From an uncultured bacterium (lineage in GTDB: Bacteria; Cyanobacteriota; Vampirovibrionia; Gastranaerophilales; Gastranaerophilaceae): a DNA stretch of 10,670 nucleotides. Both the position numbers and the translations under genes were made by a program. Below the pieces are notes generated by a model. That model saw only the letters and a program-made list of their open reading frames with translations, did not search any database and was not told the DNA's origin. Of this stretch, positions 1-5,739 are shown in pieces. The DNA lies in assembly GCA_900554385.1 (NCBI GenBank), contig USHE01000058.1, positions 1-10,670 of the forward strand, read 5' to 3'. Each line of letters starts with the position of its first letter. Position 1 is the first letter of the stretch.

Positions 1-12
1 GATAGTAGGCAT
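1..12 (-). CDS. rpsL: first four codons of a gene running off the left edge, probably ribosomal protein S12
   Basis: On the minus strand a perfect Shine-Dalgarno sequence AGGAGGT (21-27) is followed after 8 nt by ATG and the codons for Met-Pro-Thr-Ile, after which the window ends. Ribosomal protein S12 of bacteria characteristically begins MPTI, and the strong SD together with the near-consensus promoter at 52-80 suits a highly expressed ribosomal gene. S12 is part of the 30S decoding centre and usually heads an rpsL-rpsG-fusA-tuf operon. Four residues cannot prove the identity: the start codon is well supported, the name is an inference. Confidence 0.5.
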
Positions 13-20
13 ATCCAATT

Positions 21-27
21 ACCTCCT
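21..27 (-). promoter_or_regulatory. strong ribosome binding site of the left-edge gene
   Basis: AGGAGGT on the minus strand, 8 nt before the ATG at 10-12. It fixes the start of the gene that leaves the window at base 1. Confidence 0.7.
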
Positions 28-51
28 TCGGTGGTACTGTTTCTTACTATT

Positions 52-80
52 ATTATACGCTATTTCTCGTCAAAAATCAA
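52..80 (-). promoter_or_regulatory. sigma70-type promoter of the left-edge gene
   Basis: On the minus strand TTGATT (75-80) and a perfect TATAAT (52-57) are separated by 17 nt. The predicted transcription start near base 45 gives a leader of about 33 nt ending in the SD. This is the best promoter by eye in the window, as expected for a ribosomal protein operon. Confidence 0.65.
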
Positions 81-104
81 CCATTTGTTGTGACAGAGCC
101 TAAT

Positions 105-134
105 AAAAAGCCATTGTAAAAACAATGACTTTTT
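105..134 (-). terminator. intrinsic terminator of the symporter-ACT unit
   Basis: The arms AAAAAG (105-110) and CTTTTT (129-134), plus CATTGT (112-117) and ACAATG (122-127), form a stem with one C/A mismatch and an AAAA loop. On the minus strand the stem runs into CTTTTTATTA. It begins 4 nt after the stop codon of the ACT-domain gene, so it closes that minus-strand transcription unit. The A-tract on the other side could let it work in both directions. Confidence 0.75.
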
Positions 135-138
135 AAAG

Positions 139-417
139 TTATATAATATGCATATTATCAACAATTTCTTTGCGCTGAACCCAAACTTCCATTCCCATAT
201 CTTTTCCTGTTTGAGTCAAGGCTTCTTTTATCTCTTTGAATGAATATTTTGACTGTTCTATATTACCAAGCATAAACATCACAAAATGTCCCTGCATCAA
301 AGTTTGTTTTATATCTTCTATATTGACTTCGTATTTTGCAAGTACCGATGTCACATTTGCGACAATCCCGACTTTATCAACTCCTGATACGGTTACTATT
401 ATTTGTTGGTCTGACAT
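139..417 (-). CDS. small ACT-domain protein (UPF0237-like)
   Basis: This 92-residue protein is essentially one ACT domain. The first 30 residues give the typical strand-helix opening: a hydrophobic strand (IIVTVSGVDKVG), then IVANVTSVLAKYEVNI. A second pattern, D-I-K-Q-T-L-M-Q-G-H-F-V-M-F-M, follows at about 35-49. The length and the 'DKVGIVA...NIEDIKQTLMQG' pattern match UPF0237 proteins, related to GcvR-type regulators. ACT domains bind amino acids and regulate enzymes or transcription, so a cytoplasmic amino-acid sensor is plausible. The SD AGGAGG (425-430) lies 7 nt before ATG 415-417 and inside the upstream symporter gene, whose last 19 nt overlap this gene, so translational coupling is likely. 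UPF0237 genes often sit beside a UPF0210 gene. That partner is not here and the symporter takes its place. The ligand is unknown. Confidence 0.85.
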   Translation of the reverse strand: MSDQQIIVTVSGVDKVGIVANVTSVLAKYEVNIEDIKQTLMQGHFVMFMLGNIEQSKYSFKEIKEALTQTGKDMGMEVWVQRKEIVDNMHII

Positions 418-2003
418 ACTCTGTCCTCCTCAACGGCAACCTTAGCTTCTACTGCAACAGGTTTTACCCAATCACGATTAAGCCATTTTGCAACTTGATG
501 TTTATTGCAGTAAGCTATCAAATCTCTTTTGATTTCAGGTGACAAAACATACAATGCTATGATGTTTGGAACACACATTGCAATCATCATTGCATCGGTA
601 ATGTAGATTACAGAGCCAACGTTCATAGCTGAACCTATTACGATAAATAAGCAATATACAACGTCAAATGAAAGGTTTCTTTTGTGTCCTTCACCAACTA
701 AGAAAGTCCATGCTTTTTGTCCGTAGTATGCCCAGGAAATCAATGTTGATAATGCAAAGAGAATTACAACAAGTGACAAAATGTACGGGAAGAAAGAAAT
801 TACAGATTCAAAAGCTGAAGATGCAAGTTCAATACCTGAAATTTGTCCCACTTCATAACCTTTATCAAGAACACCTGAGAACACGATTGCAAAAGATGTT
901 AATAAACAAAGGATACCTGTCAATAATGTTTCTAACAAAGCTACAAATCCTTGAGAAACCGGTTCATTCGTTTTTACTGCAGCATAAGCGATTGCAGCAG
1001 CACCAGTACCTGCTTCATTGGATTGAACAGAACGTCTTAACCCGATAATTATTGTACCGAATACCCCGCCAGCAACAGCGTGTGGAGAAAATGCTTCACG
1101 AACGATTAATGCGATTGCGTGCGGTATATGTACAAAGTTTGCAAGTATTACAATTAAGCCTGCACCAATGTATAAAAAGCACATTGTCGGTACTAATATT
1201 GTTGTGATTTTAGAAATACTTTTAATCCCGTCAACAACAGCCAGCCATACAAGTATTGCGATAATCAAACCGAAAACCCAGGCGTAACCGTTTAAGAAAC
1301 TGTTAGCTCCTCCGGTGATTAAAATAAGCTGATGTGCAGACTGGTTAATTTGAATCATGTTTCCGCCGGAAATAGCTCCGCCGATACAAAGTACTGCAAA
1401 TAATACTGATAAAGGCTGACCGAGCCATCTTAATTTTTTTCTGGTTAAACCGTGTGCGATGTAATGCATAGGTCCGCCGGAAACTGTTCCGTCAATGTTA
1501 AATCGTCTGTATTTGACGGCAAGTGATGCTTCCACAAATTTGATAGACATTCCTAAAAATGCGCCCGCAAAAATCCAAAATGCAGCACCAGGGCCGCCGA
1601 TTGAAATTGAAATTGCAACTCCGGCTATACTTCCGATACCGATTGTTCCGGAAAGTGCTGTTGCAAGAGCCTGAAAGGATGAAACTTCCCCGCTCGGGTC
1701 ATCTGAGTCATCTTTTTTATCTTTCTTAGAAGAAGGTTTTGCCACAATATCAATTGCGTGTTTCAAACCCCATATAGAAATTCCTCTGAAAAATATCGTG
1801 AAAAATATCCCTGCAATTAATATCCAGAATATAATTAACGGTACTTTTGAAGCTCCTATCGTTATCGGGAAGAATATAACGTCCGCTATGGAGTCAAATA
1901 CCGGTGCGATATGTTTGTCCATAAACGCGTCTACATTCATTGCGTGTGCTTGTTGTTGTAAGCTAAATAAGAGTGTCAAAAGTACAATTAAAAATCTGTT
2001 CAT
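399..2003 (-). CDS. AGCS-family sodium/alanine(glycine) symporter
   Basis: A 534-residue integral membrane protein of the alanine/glycine:cation symporter family, expected to import small neutral amino acids with Na+ (or H+). Family signatures are visible in order: GEVSSFQAL (105-111), the substrate/ion-site region around GTIGIGSIAGVA (119-130) followed by GGPGAAFW (136-143), LAVKYR (161-166), GGPMHYI (176-182), the hallmark SNEAGTG (328-334) with the following AYAAVKT, and WAYYGQKA (424-431). About 10 or 11 hydrophobic segments can be seen. The first about 21 residues resemble a signal peptide (MNRF, then a Leu-rich core, then AHA), an N-terminal extension before the usual family start, and a K/D-rich loop lies at 91-104. 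The start ATG 2001-2003 has a modest SD (AAGGGAA, about 2011-2017). The gene overlaps the ACT-domain gene by 19 nt, suggesting that transport and an amino-acid-binding regulator are co-expressed. The exact substrate cannot be read from sequence. Confidence 0.93.
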   Translation of the reverse strand: MNRFLIVLLTLLFSLQQQAHAMNVDAFMDKHIAPVFDSIADVIFFPITIGASKVPLIIFWILIAGIFFTIFFRGISIWGLKHAIDIVAKPSSKKDKKDDSDDPSGEVSSFQALATALSGTIGIGSIAGVAISISIGGPGAAFWIFAGAFLGMSIKFVEASLAVKYRRFNIDGTVSGGPMHYIAHGLTRKKLRWLGQPLSVLFAVLCIGGAISGGNMIQINQSAHQLILITGGANSFLNGYAWVFGLIIAILVWLAVVDGIKSISKITTILVPTMCFLYIGAGLIVILANFVHIPHAIALIVREAFSPHAVAGGVFGTIIIGLRRSVQSNEAGTGAAAIAYAAVKTNEPVSQGFVALLETLLTGILCLLTSFAIVFSGVLDKGYEVGQISGIELASSAFESVISFFPYILSLVVILFALSTLISWAYYGQKAWTFLVGEGHKRNLSFDVVYCLFIVIGSAMNVGSVIYITDAMMIAMCVPNIIALYVLSPEIKRDLIAYCNKHQVAKWLNRDWVKPVAVEAKVAVEEDRVCQTNK

Positions 2004-2066
2004 TAAGTCTTTCCCTTCTTTGTTAATATCTCGGCTAATTTATCGGGTAAATAAATCAACTTTTTT

Positions 2067-2098
2067 ATCCTAGCAGAAACATGCTCGGATTTTGTCAA
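2067..2098 (-). promoter_or_regulatory. possible promoter of the symporter-ACT unit
   Basis: On the minus strand a perfect TTGACA (2093-2098) lies upstream of TGCTAGGAT, an extended -10-like element (-10 hexamer TAGGAT, 2067-2072). The gap is 20 nt, longer than optimal, so the extended -10 would have to compensate. It is the only reasonable candidate in the 99-base gap between the glycosyltransferase and the symporter. Confidence 0.35.
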
Positions 2099-2123
2099 AT
2101 CTTTATAAAATCTTAAAGATTTG
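2096..2123. repeat. AT-rich 10-bp inverted repeat at the end of the glycosyltransferase gene
   Basis: CAAATCTTTA (2096-2105) and TAAAGATTTG (2114-2123) are perfect reverse complements separated by 8 nt. The repeat covers the last codons and stop of the glycosyltransferase gene and touches the TTGACA of the symporter promoter. It has no G/C-rich stem and no T-tract after it on the minus strand, so it is not a convincing terminator. It could be a weak 3' stem or an operator. Confidence 0.4.
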
Positions 2124-3161
2124 TTGCAAATAGTGTTCGCAAACCGAGGTTCTCGTAAGGCGTGTTATTGTGTTGAAACTATTGCGGGATAAAGTTTTTA
2201 CGGATTTTTCGTCCATATTTTTTATGTTAAGAAGTAATTTTCTTATTTCGGAGGCAACGGGGAGTGTCAGAAAGCCGTTTTGTTTGTTGCGGATAAATCC
2301 GTCTATGCCGTCACCTTTTGTCCCTATTGTGATACAGCCGGATGCCATAGCTTCTAAGTAAACCATACCAAAGGTTTCACCAACACTGGGAAGTATGAAA
2401 ATATCACTCTCACGCATTTTTGCCAGTACATCCGCATTCGAAATTCTGCCCGTAAAAATTACAGAGGAATCGATTTCTTCCAGTTTTTGGCGGTTATCGC
2501 CATCTCCAATTACAGTTAGTTCAAAACTTTCCAGTCCTTTGAGGGCTTCGATAACTTTATCTATATTCTTTCGTTTTTTTAAATTCGCACAGGTCAAAAC
2601 TTTTATCTTATCTCGATTTTGCAGAGGTGTGCGTTCTACAATTGTTTTACTTTCAATTCCTGATGGAGCAATAAATGTTTTTGGTTTAAGTTCAGGATAC
2701 ATTTCAAGAAGTTTTTTTTGAATTATATAAGAACGGCAGGCAATTGCTTTTGCATTATGCAGAGCAGTTTCCAACCTTTTTTTGAAGTGAAATTTGTAAA
2801 TAGGACTCGTTAGAACTGTAATATCCGAGCTGTGAACACCAGCAATAAATGGTAATCCAAGTTTATCCGCATAAAGAATTCCCGATGGCATGTGGGCAAT
2901 TACAATATCATAATTCTCCTTTGGGGGTTTTATTTTTCCAAGAAACGGAAACCAGAAATTAAGGTTTAACACGTCGTTGTATTTGCCCTGTCTGTAATAT
3001 GGTTTTTTACGCAGGAACGAATTTAAAATAAAATTCGGTTTTATAACATCAACATTGTGTCCTAAAGCCTGCCAGCCTTTTACAAAATCATAGAGTGTTC
3101 TTGGTGTTGTCGGCTCGCTGTCTTTTATAGGGTATAAGTCTGTTATAAAAAGTATCTTCAT
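2103..3161 (-). CDS. GT4-type glycosyltransferase
   Basis: A 352-residue protein with the GT-B two-domain layout. The N-terminal Rossmann-like domain opens MKILFITDLYPI and contains DVIKPN and DIVIAHMPSG (about 85-94). The C-terminal nucleotide-sugar domain starts near 186 with VLTCANLKKRKN, continues with VIGDGDNRQKLE (217-228) and FTGRI, and carries the family EX7E motif as E262 and E270 in GETFGMVYLEAMASG. The usual GT4 length is 350-400 residues. Such retaining enzymes transfer sugars from nucleotide donors in capsule, lipopolysaccharide or glycolipid synthesis, but donor and acceptor cannot be deduced, and no other glycan gene lies nearby. There is no SD before ATG 3159-3161. Instead an extended -10 ends 6 nt upstream, which suggests a leaderless mRNA. 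The gene is divergent from the phosphofructokinase gene. Confidence 0.88.
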   Translation of the reverse strand: MKILFITDLYPIKDSEPTTPRTLYDFVKGWQALGHNVDVIKPNFILNSFLRKKPYYRQGKYNDVLNLNFWFPFLGKIKPPKENYDIVIAHMPSGILYADKLGLPFIAGVHSSDITVLTSPIYKFHFKKRLETALHNAKAIACRSYIIQKKLLEMYPELKPKTFIAPSGIESKTIVERTPLQNRDKIKVLTCANLKKRKNIDKVIEALKGLESFELTVIGDGDNRQKLEEIDSSVIFTGRISNADVLAKMRESDIFILPSVGETFGMVYLEAMASGCITIGTKGDGIDGFIRNKQNGFLTLPVASEIRKLLLNIKNMDEKSVKTLSRNSFNTITRLTRTSVCEHYLQQIFKIL

Positions 3162-3167
3162 ATAATT

Positions 3168-3176
3168 AATATAACA
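3168..3176 (-). promoter_or_regulatory. extended -10 promoter of the glycosyltransferase gene, predicting a leaderless transcript
   Basis: On the minus strand TGTTATATT (TG, one base, TATATT) ends exactly 6 nt before the start ATG, placing the expected transcription start on or next to the A of ATG. No SD is present between them. The -35 is poor (AGCACA at 17 nt), as tolerated with an extended -10. Confidence 0.4.
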
Positions 3177-3192
3177 TGATTATCTGTTTTTG

Positions 3193-3201
3193 TGCTATCA
3201 T
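3193..3201 (+). promoter_or_regulatory. extended -10 promoter of the phosphofructokinase gene
   Basis: TGCTATCAT (TG, one base, TATCAT) lies 39 nt before the ATG at 3241, predicting transcription from about 3208 and a leader of about 33 nt with a good SD. No convincing -35 is seen. It sits back-to-back with the glycosyltransferase promoter, so the two may compete for polymerase. Confidence 0.4.
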
Positions 3202-3240
3202 GTTCTCGTAAACGTATTACTAAAGAAAAGGAAGAAAAAT

Positions 3241-4923
3241 ATGAAAACACTTTCACCTTTGCAAATCGAAAGATTAAAGTATCAGCCAAAACTTCCGGAA
3301 TGTCTTGCTAAAGGCATTAATTCACTGGAAATGGTTGAAGGTTCTGCAACTCAATCTGTTAGAGATCAGGAACAAATTAAAGAATTATTCAAAAATACTT
3401 ACGGAAAACCTGTTGTGACTTTTAAGAATTCTATTTCATTAACAGCTTCTGAAGTTAAAAATGTGGGCGTAATCCTTTCAGGCGGACAAGCTCCTGGCGG
3501 ACACAACGTTATTGCAGGTTTGTACGATGCTTTGAAACAAGCTAATTCATCAAATAAATTATACGGGTTCTTGGGCGGACCTTCAGGTATTATTGATGGA
3601 AAATATATTGAATTTACTGACGATTTTATCGACCAATACAGAAATACTGGCGGTTTTGATATTATCGGTTCCGGTAGAACTAAACTTGAAACAGAAGATC
3701 AGTTCCAAAAATCTTTGGCTGTTTGTAAAAAATTAGGGATTTCTGCTGTTGTAATCATCGGCGGAGATGATTCCAATACAAACGCTGCGCTTCTTGCTGA
3801 ATGGTTTGTTAAAAATAACACAGGCATTCAGGTTATCGGATGCCCTAAAACAATCGACGGAGATTTGAAAAATGAACAAATCGAAATTTCTTTCGGTTTT
3901 GATACAGCTACAAAAACTTATGGCGAATTAATCGGAAATATTCAGCGTGATGCTAATTCTGCTAAAAAATACTGGCACTTTGTTAAGATTATGGGCAGAA
4001 GCGCATCTCACGTTGCTCTGGAAGCTGCATTGCAAACCCAGCCTAATATTACTTTGATTTCAGAAGAAGTTGAAGAAAAGAAAATGTCTTTGGAAAGCAT
4101 TATTAACTATATGTGCGATATCATTGTTAAACGTGCAAATAACGGTAAAAACTTTGGTATAGCTATTATTCCAGAAGGCTTGATTGAATTTATTCCGGAA
4201 ATGAAGTCAATGATTTCTAACCTTAACGATATTATGGCTGCTTTGGAAAATGATCCTGCTTTTGTTAATGCGACAACAATCAGAGATAAATTTGATATTG
4301 TTGAAAACAGACTTGAATCTGCAAATGCAAAAGTTTACAGCTCACTTCCTGTTTTGATTAAAGGACAACTACTCGCAGATCGTGACCCGCACGGAAACGT
4401 TCAGGTTTCAAAAATCGAAACTGAAAAATTGTTAATTGAAATGATTCAGACAAGATTGGATGAATTGAAATCTCAAGGTGATTATATCGGTAAATTCTCG
4501 GCACAATCACACTTCTTCGGTTACGAAGGCAGATGTGCGTTCCCGTCAAACTTTGATGCTGATTACTGCTATTCATTAGGTTTTAATGCATTTGCATTGA
4601 TTAACTTCGGTTTGACAGGATACCTTTCATCAGTAAGAAACCTTACTGCTCCTGCTTCTGAATGGGTAGCAGGCGGCGTACCTCTTACAATGATGATGAA
4701 TATGGAAAAACGCCACGGCGAAATGAAACCTGTAATTCAGAAAGCTCTTGTAAGACTTGATGGACCTGTGTTCAAACAGTTGGAAACACACAGAGAAGAA
4801 TGGGCAATGAATGACAGATATTTATTCCCTGGTGCAATCCAATACTTTGGACCTTCTTGTGTTTGTGATGTAACAACTTGCACATTGCAGCTTGAAAGAA
4901 GCAAAGAACTGGTTAATGCTTAG
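3241..4923 (+). CDS. pfp: diphosphate--fructose-6-phosphate 1-phosphotransferase (PPi-phosphofructokinase)
   Basis: A 560-residue cytoplasmic glycolytic enzyme that reversibly phosphorylates fructose 6-phosphate to fructose 1,6-bisphosphate with pyrophosphate. Motifs in order: [14 protein letters not shown] (76-89), GFLGGPSGI (109-117), GGDDSNTNA (174-182), PKTIDGDL (202-209) and [15 protein letters not shown] (251-265). The Asp in GGDDS, where ATP enzymes have Gly (GGDGS), and the Lys in PKTIDGD, where ATP enzymes have Gly (PGTIDND), are the recognised markers of PPi dependence. The length matches the long (about 550 residue) PFP class of plants, spirochaetes, chlamydiae and some gut bacteria. 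I chose ATG 3241 because AAAGGAAG (3227-3234) lies 6 nt upstream. The frame is open back to a TTG at 3190, but that start would lie upstream of the promoter. The gene ends at a strong terminator and looks monocistronic. Confidence 0.95.
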   Translation: MKTLSPLQIERLKYQPKLPECLAKGINSLEMVEGSATQSVRDQEQIKELFKNTYGKPVVTFKNSISLTASEVKNVGVILSGGQAPGGHNVIAGLYDALKQANSSNKLYGFLGGPSGIIDGKYIEFTDDFIDQYRNTGGFDIIGSGRTKLETEDQFQKSLAVCKKLGISAVVIIGGDDSNTNAALLAEWFVKNNTGIQVIGCPKTIDGDLKNEQIEISFGFDTATKTYGELIGNIQRDANSAKKYWHFVKIMGRSASHVALEAALQTQPNITLISEEVEEKKMSLESIINYMCDIIVKRANNGKNFGIAIIPEGLIEFIPEMKSMISNLNDIMAALENDPAFVNATTIRDKFDIVENRLESANAKVYSSLPVLIKGQLLADRDPHGNVQVSKIETEKLLIEMIQTRLDELKSQGDYIGKFSAQSHFFGYEGRCAFPSNFDADYCYSLGFNAFALINFGLTGYLSSVRNLTAPASEWVAGGVPLTMMMNMEKRHGEMKPVIQKALVRLDGPVFKQLETHREEWAMNDRYLFPGAIQYFGPSCVCDVTTCTLQLERSKELVNA

Positions 4924-4940
4924 TTAATTAAGTTAGAATA

Positions 4941-4971
4941 AAAAGACCGCCTCGATTTCGGGGCGGTTTTT
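4941..4971. terminator. bidirectional intrinsic terminator between PFP and the 64-residue protein
   Basis: ACCGCC (4946-4951) pairs with GGCGGT (4962-4967). The stem is extended inward by T-G, C-G and G-C pairs around an ATTT loop. TTTTT follows on the plus strand, and AAAAAG before the stem gives CTTTTT on the minus strand. It ends PFP transcription 18 nt after its stop and can also end the convergent small gene. Confidence 0.9.
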
Positions 4972-4992
4972 GGCGAATAGCCCGAGTAATTC

Positions 4993-5187
4993 TCAGGGAA
5001 GAAGTTCATAACTTTCAAGTAAAGATTTTAACCTGTTTGATTGTTCGTGAATTTTATCCAACATAAGCCCGATGTGAAGCATGTTCTCATCCATATAATG
5101 TGAGTCAGCGTAATTTTTAGCTACAGCACTGAGGCTGTGTATTTGTACGACGGAATCTGTAAGTGTTCCTAGTTCATCTTTGTTCAT
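4993..5187 (-). CDS. 64-residue helical protein of unknown function
   Basis: I do not recognise this protein. It is acidic to neutral, has no cysteine, no signal peptide and no membrane segment, and looks like two or three helices: residues 1-27, then about 33-60 with heptad-like hydrophobics (MLHIGLMLDKIHEQSNRLKS). It may be an oligomerising or partner-binding protein. It is probably real: AGGAGGT (5191-5197) lies 3 nt before ATG 5185-5187, and it shares the terminator at 4941-4971. It is divergent from an Xre-type regulator across 113 bp that contain an operator-like inverted repeat, an arrangement typical of a small gene controlled by its neighbour. It could be an accessory, phage- or plasmid-derived small protein. 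Function is not inferred further. Confidence 0.65.
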   Translation of the reverse strand: MNKDELGTLTDSVVQIHSLSAVAKNYADSHYMDENMLHIGLMLDKIHEQSNRLKSLLESYELLP

Positions 5188-5212
5188 AGTACCTCCTACT
5201 ATTATTACTATA

Positions 5213-5238
5213 TACTAAGCATATTGGTATGTATAGTA
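5213..5238. promoter_or_regulatory. operator-like inverted repeat between the 64-residue gene and the Xre regulator
   Basis: TACTAAGCATA (5213-5223) and TATGTATAGTA (5228-5238) are reverse complements at 9 of 11 positions around a TTGG centre. The repeat lies just downstream of a minus-strand TATAAT (5253-5258), where a bound repressor would block the 64-residue gene. It also lies upstream of the divergent regulator. Binding by the neighbouring Xre protein is an inference from position. No second copy was noticed in the window. Confidence 0.35.
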
Positions 5239-5252
5239 CCCATTTGGCTATT

Positions 5253-5258
5253 ATTATA
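5253..5258 (-). promoter_or_regulatory. -10 element, probable promoter of the 64-residue gene
   Basis: A perfect TATAAT on the minus strand within GGTTATAATAATAG. The -35 is not convincing at 16-18 nt; a TTGTGG is 21 nt away. The predicted leader of about 58 nt contains the inverted repeat at 5213-5238 and ends with AGGAGGT. Confidence 0.35.
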
Positions 5259-5300
5259 ACCTAAAATGTATTTTACGCACCACAAGTTTATTGTAATAAT

Positions 5301-5519
5301 ATGATTGAAAATAGAGTTGCAATATATATGGCTACGAAACGTTTAGATAAACGTGATATTGTCAAGATGACAGGTATTGATAGGCATACATTAGATAATA
5401 TATTTAAATGTAAAACGAAGGGTATTGAATTTGAAACGCTTAATAAACTTTGTTGGGCTTTAGATTGTACCCCGAACGACTTGCTCCGCTATGTTCCCGA
5501 TGAAAATCCTCCTGTTTAA
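5301..5519 (+). CDS. Xre/Cro-C1 family transcriptional regulator (HTH_26/YozG-like)
   Basis: A 72-residue protein made of a single helix-turn-helix domain. The HTH spans about residues 16-38 (KRDIVKMTGIDRHTLDNIF), followed by the family's typical GIEFETLNKLCWALDCTPNDLLRYVPDE (41-68). This last block, with CTPNDLL, is characteristic of the short YozG-like Cro/C1 proteins (Pfam HTH_26). It should bind DNA as a dimer, most likely as a repressor. No effector domain is present. The start at ATG 5301 matches the usual N-terminus of the family, yet no SD lies upstream; only AT-rich sequence (TTGTAATAAT) precedes it, so it may be weakly translated or leaderless. The gene is divergent from the 64-residue gene and is followed closely by the antisense RNA/peptide locus, so it may control either. 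Confidence 0.88.
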   Translation: MIENRVAIYMATKRLDKRDIVKMTGIDRHTLDNIFKCKTKGIEFETLNKLCWALDCTPNDLLRYVPDENPPV

Positions 5520-5523
5520 CCAC

Positions 5524-5551
5524 TTGAAATATTTTAAAAAGGCGTTATAAT
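5524..5551 (+). promoter_or_regulatory. promoter of the putative antisense RNA
   Basis: TTGAAA (5524-5529) and a perfect TATAAT (5546-5551) are separated by 16 nt, immediately after the regulator's stop codon. The predicted start is near 5558, only about 3 nt before the first hairpin. No gene with an SD follows on this strand, so a non-coding transcript is the likely product. The -10 is embedded in a near-perfect palindrome (TTATAATA, A, TATTATAA; 5545-5561). Confidence 0.55.
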
Positions 5552-5557
5552 AATATT

Positions 5558-5655
5558 ATAAGGGTGGTCGCTCCGTGAAGCGACCGTTACAGACCCTAAA
5601 TGAAAAGTGATAATATTTGTAAAAGATGTCCTACTAGCGATAGGGCATCTTTTAT
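5558..5655 (+). ncRNA. putative structured antisense RNA of about 100 nt (type I antitoxin candidate)
   Basis: The start is predicted from the TTGAAA/TATAAT promoter and the end from an intrinsic terminator. Two structural domains are visible. The 5' hairpin has outer arms AGGGT/ACCCT (5561-5565 and 5593-5597) enclosing a perfect 7-bp stem GGTCGCT/AGCGACC (5566-5572 and 5579-5585) with loop CCGTGA. The 3' hairpin is a 13-bp stem with U-tract (5621-5653). Between them lies a single-stranded linker. From 5596 onward the RNA is fully complementary to the minus-strand mini-ORF for a 24-residue hydrophobic peptide. Promoter, hairpins, terminator and opposite coding strand together resemble a type I antitoxin RNA. 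Expression is unproven. It could instead be an unrelated trans-acting sRNA. Confidence 0.5.
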
Positions 5656-5670
5656 TATGCGTCTTTTCAT
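5596..5670 (-). CDS. 24-residue hydrophobic peptide, candidate type I toxin
   Basis: ATG 5668-5670 is preceded, after 5 nt, by AAAGGAGGTG (5676-5685), the best SD in the window, and by its own extended -10 promoter. The 24-residue product starts MKRRIIKDALSLVGH and continues as a leucine/isoleucine-rich stretch ending in LFI. It therefore has a basic N-terminus and a hydrophobic or amphipathic helix of about 16 residues, the pattern of small membrane-acting toxins. The stop TAG (5596-5598) lies next to the 5' hairpin of the antisense RNA, and nearly the whole ORF is covered by that RNA. The ORF itself contains the perfect hairpin that ends the antisense RNA, which is odd: on the minus strand it could also end transcription inside the gene. 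I do not recognise a named family. A delta-hemolysin-like amphipathic peptide or a leader peptide are alternatives. Confidence 0.5.
   Translation of the reverse strand: MKRRIIKDALSLVGHLLQILSLFI
5621..5653 (+). terminator. terminator of the antisense RNA, also a hairpin within the peptide gene
   Basis: AAAAGATGTCCTA (5621-5633) pairs with TAGGGCATCTTTT (5641-5653) along 13 bp with one T-G wobble; the loop is CTAGCGA. The T-rich 3' arm continues as TTTTATTAT. Flanking bases extend the pairing in segments (ATAATA/TATTAT, then TGAAAAG/CTTTTCA), so the whole 5601-5670 stretch can fold as one long interrupted hairpin. Confidence 0.7.
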
Positions 5671-5675
5671 TCTTT

Positions 5676-5685
5676 CACCTCCTTT
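5676..5685 (-). promoter_or_regulatory. very strong ribosome binding site of the 24-residue peptide
   Basis: AAAGGAGGTG on the minus strand is a near-complete complement of the 16S rRNA 3' end, 5 nt before the ATG. It is the main reason for calling the mini-ORF real. Such strong SDs are common for small type I toxins, whose translation is then held in check by RNA structure or antisense RNA. Confidence 0.6.
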
Positions 5686-5739
5686 CCACCATTTTTACAG
5701 TAATGTTGATGTGTAGTTGGAGGCAGACGTGTTTTACCC

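Noticed and set aside
668..1048. Plus-strand 126-codon ORF opposite the symporter
   Set aside because: It is the reverse reading of a conserved transporter gene, rich in Gln/Lys/Leu without any domain pattern, and has no SD or promoter.
3190..3240. Upstream TTG start for PFP adding 17 residues
   Set aside because: It lies upstream of the predicted promoter element and has no SD. ATG 3241 has a good SD at proper distance and the added residues resemble no PFP N-terminus.
5561..5597. The hairpin region as a tRNA or a CRISPR-like repeat
   Set aside because: Only one compact hairpin with flanking stem is present; there is no cloverleaf, no CCA-proximal T-arm and no repetition.
5600..5716. Plus-strand 38-codon ORF starting MKSDNICKRCPT with a CxxC, and a GTG-started ORF from 5607 with a hydrophobic start
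   Set aside because: Neither has a ribosome binding site. Both lie in the antisense RNA and its terminator, and the hydrophobic reading arises from the palindrome opposite the minus-strand peptide.
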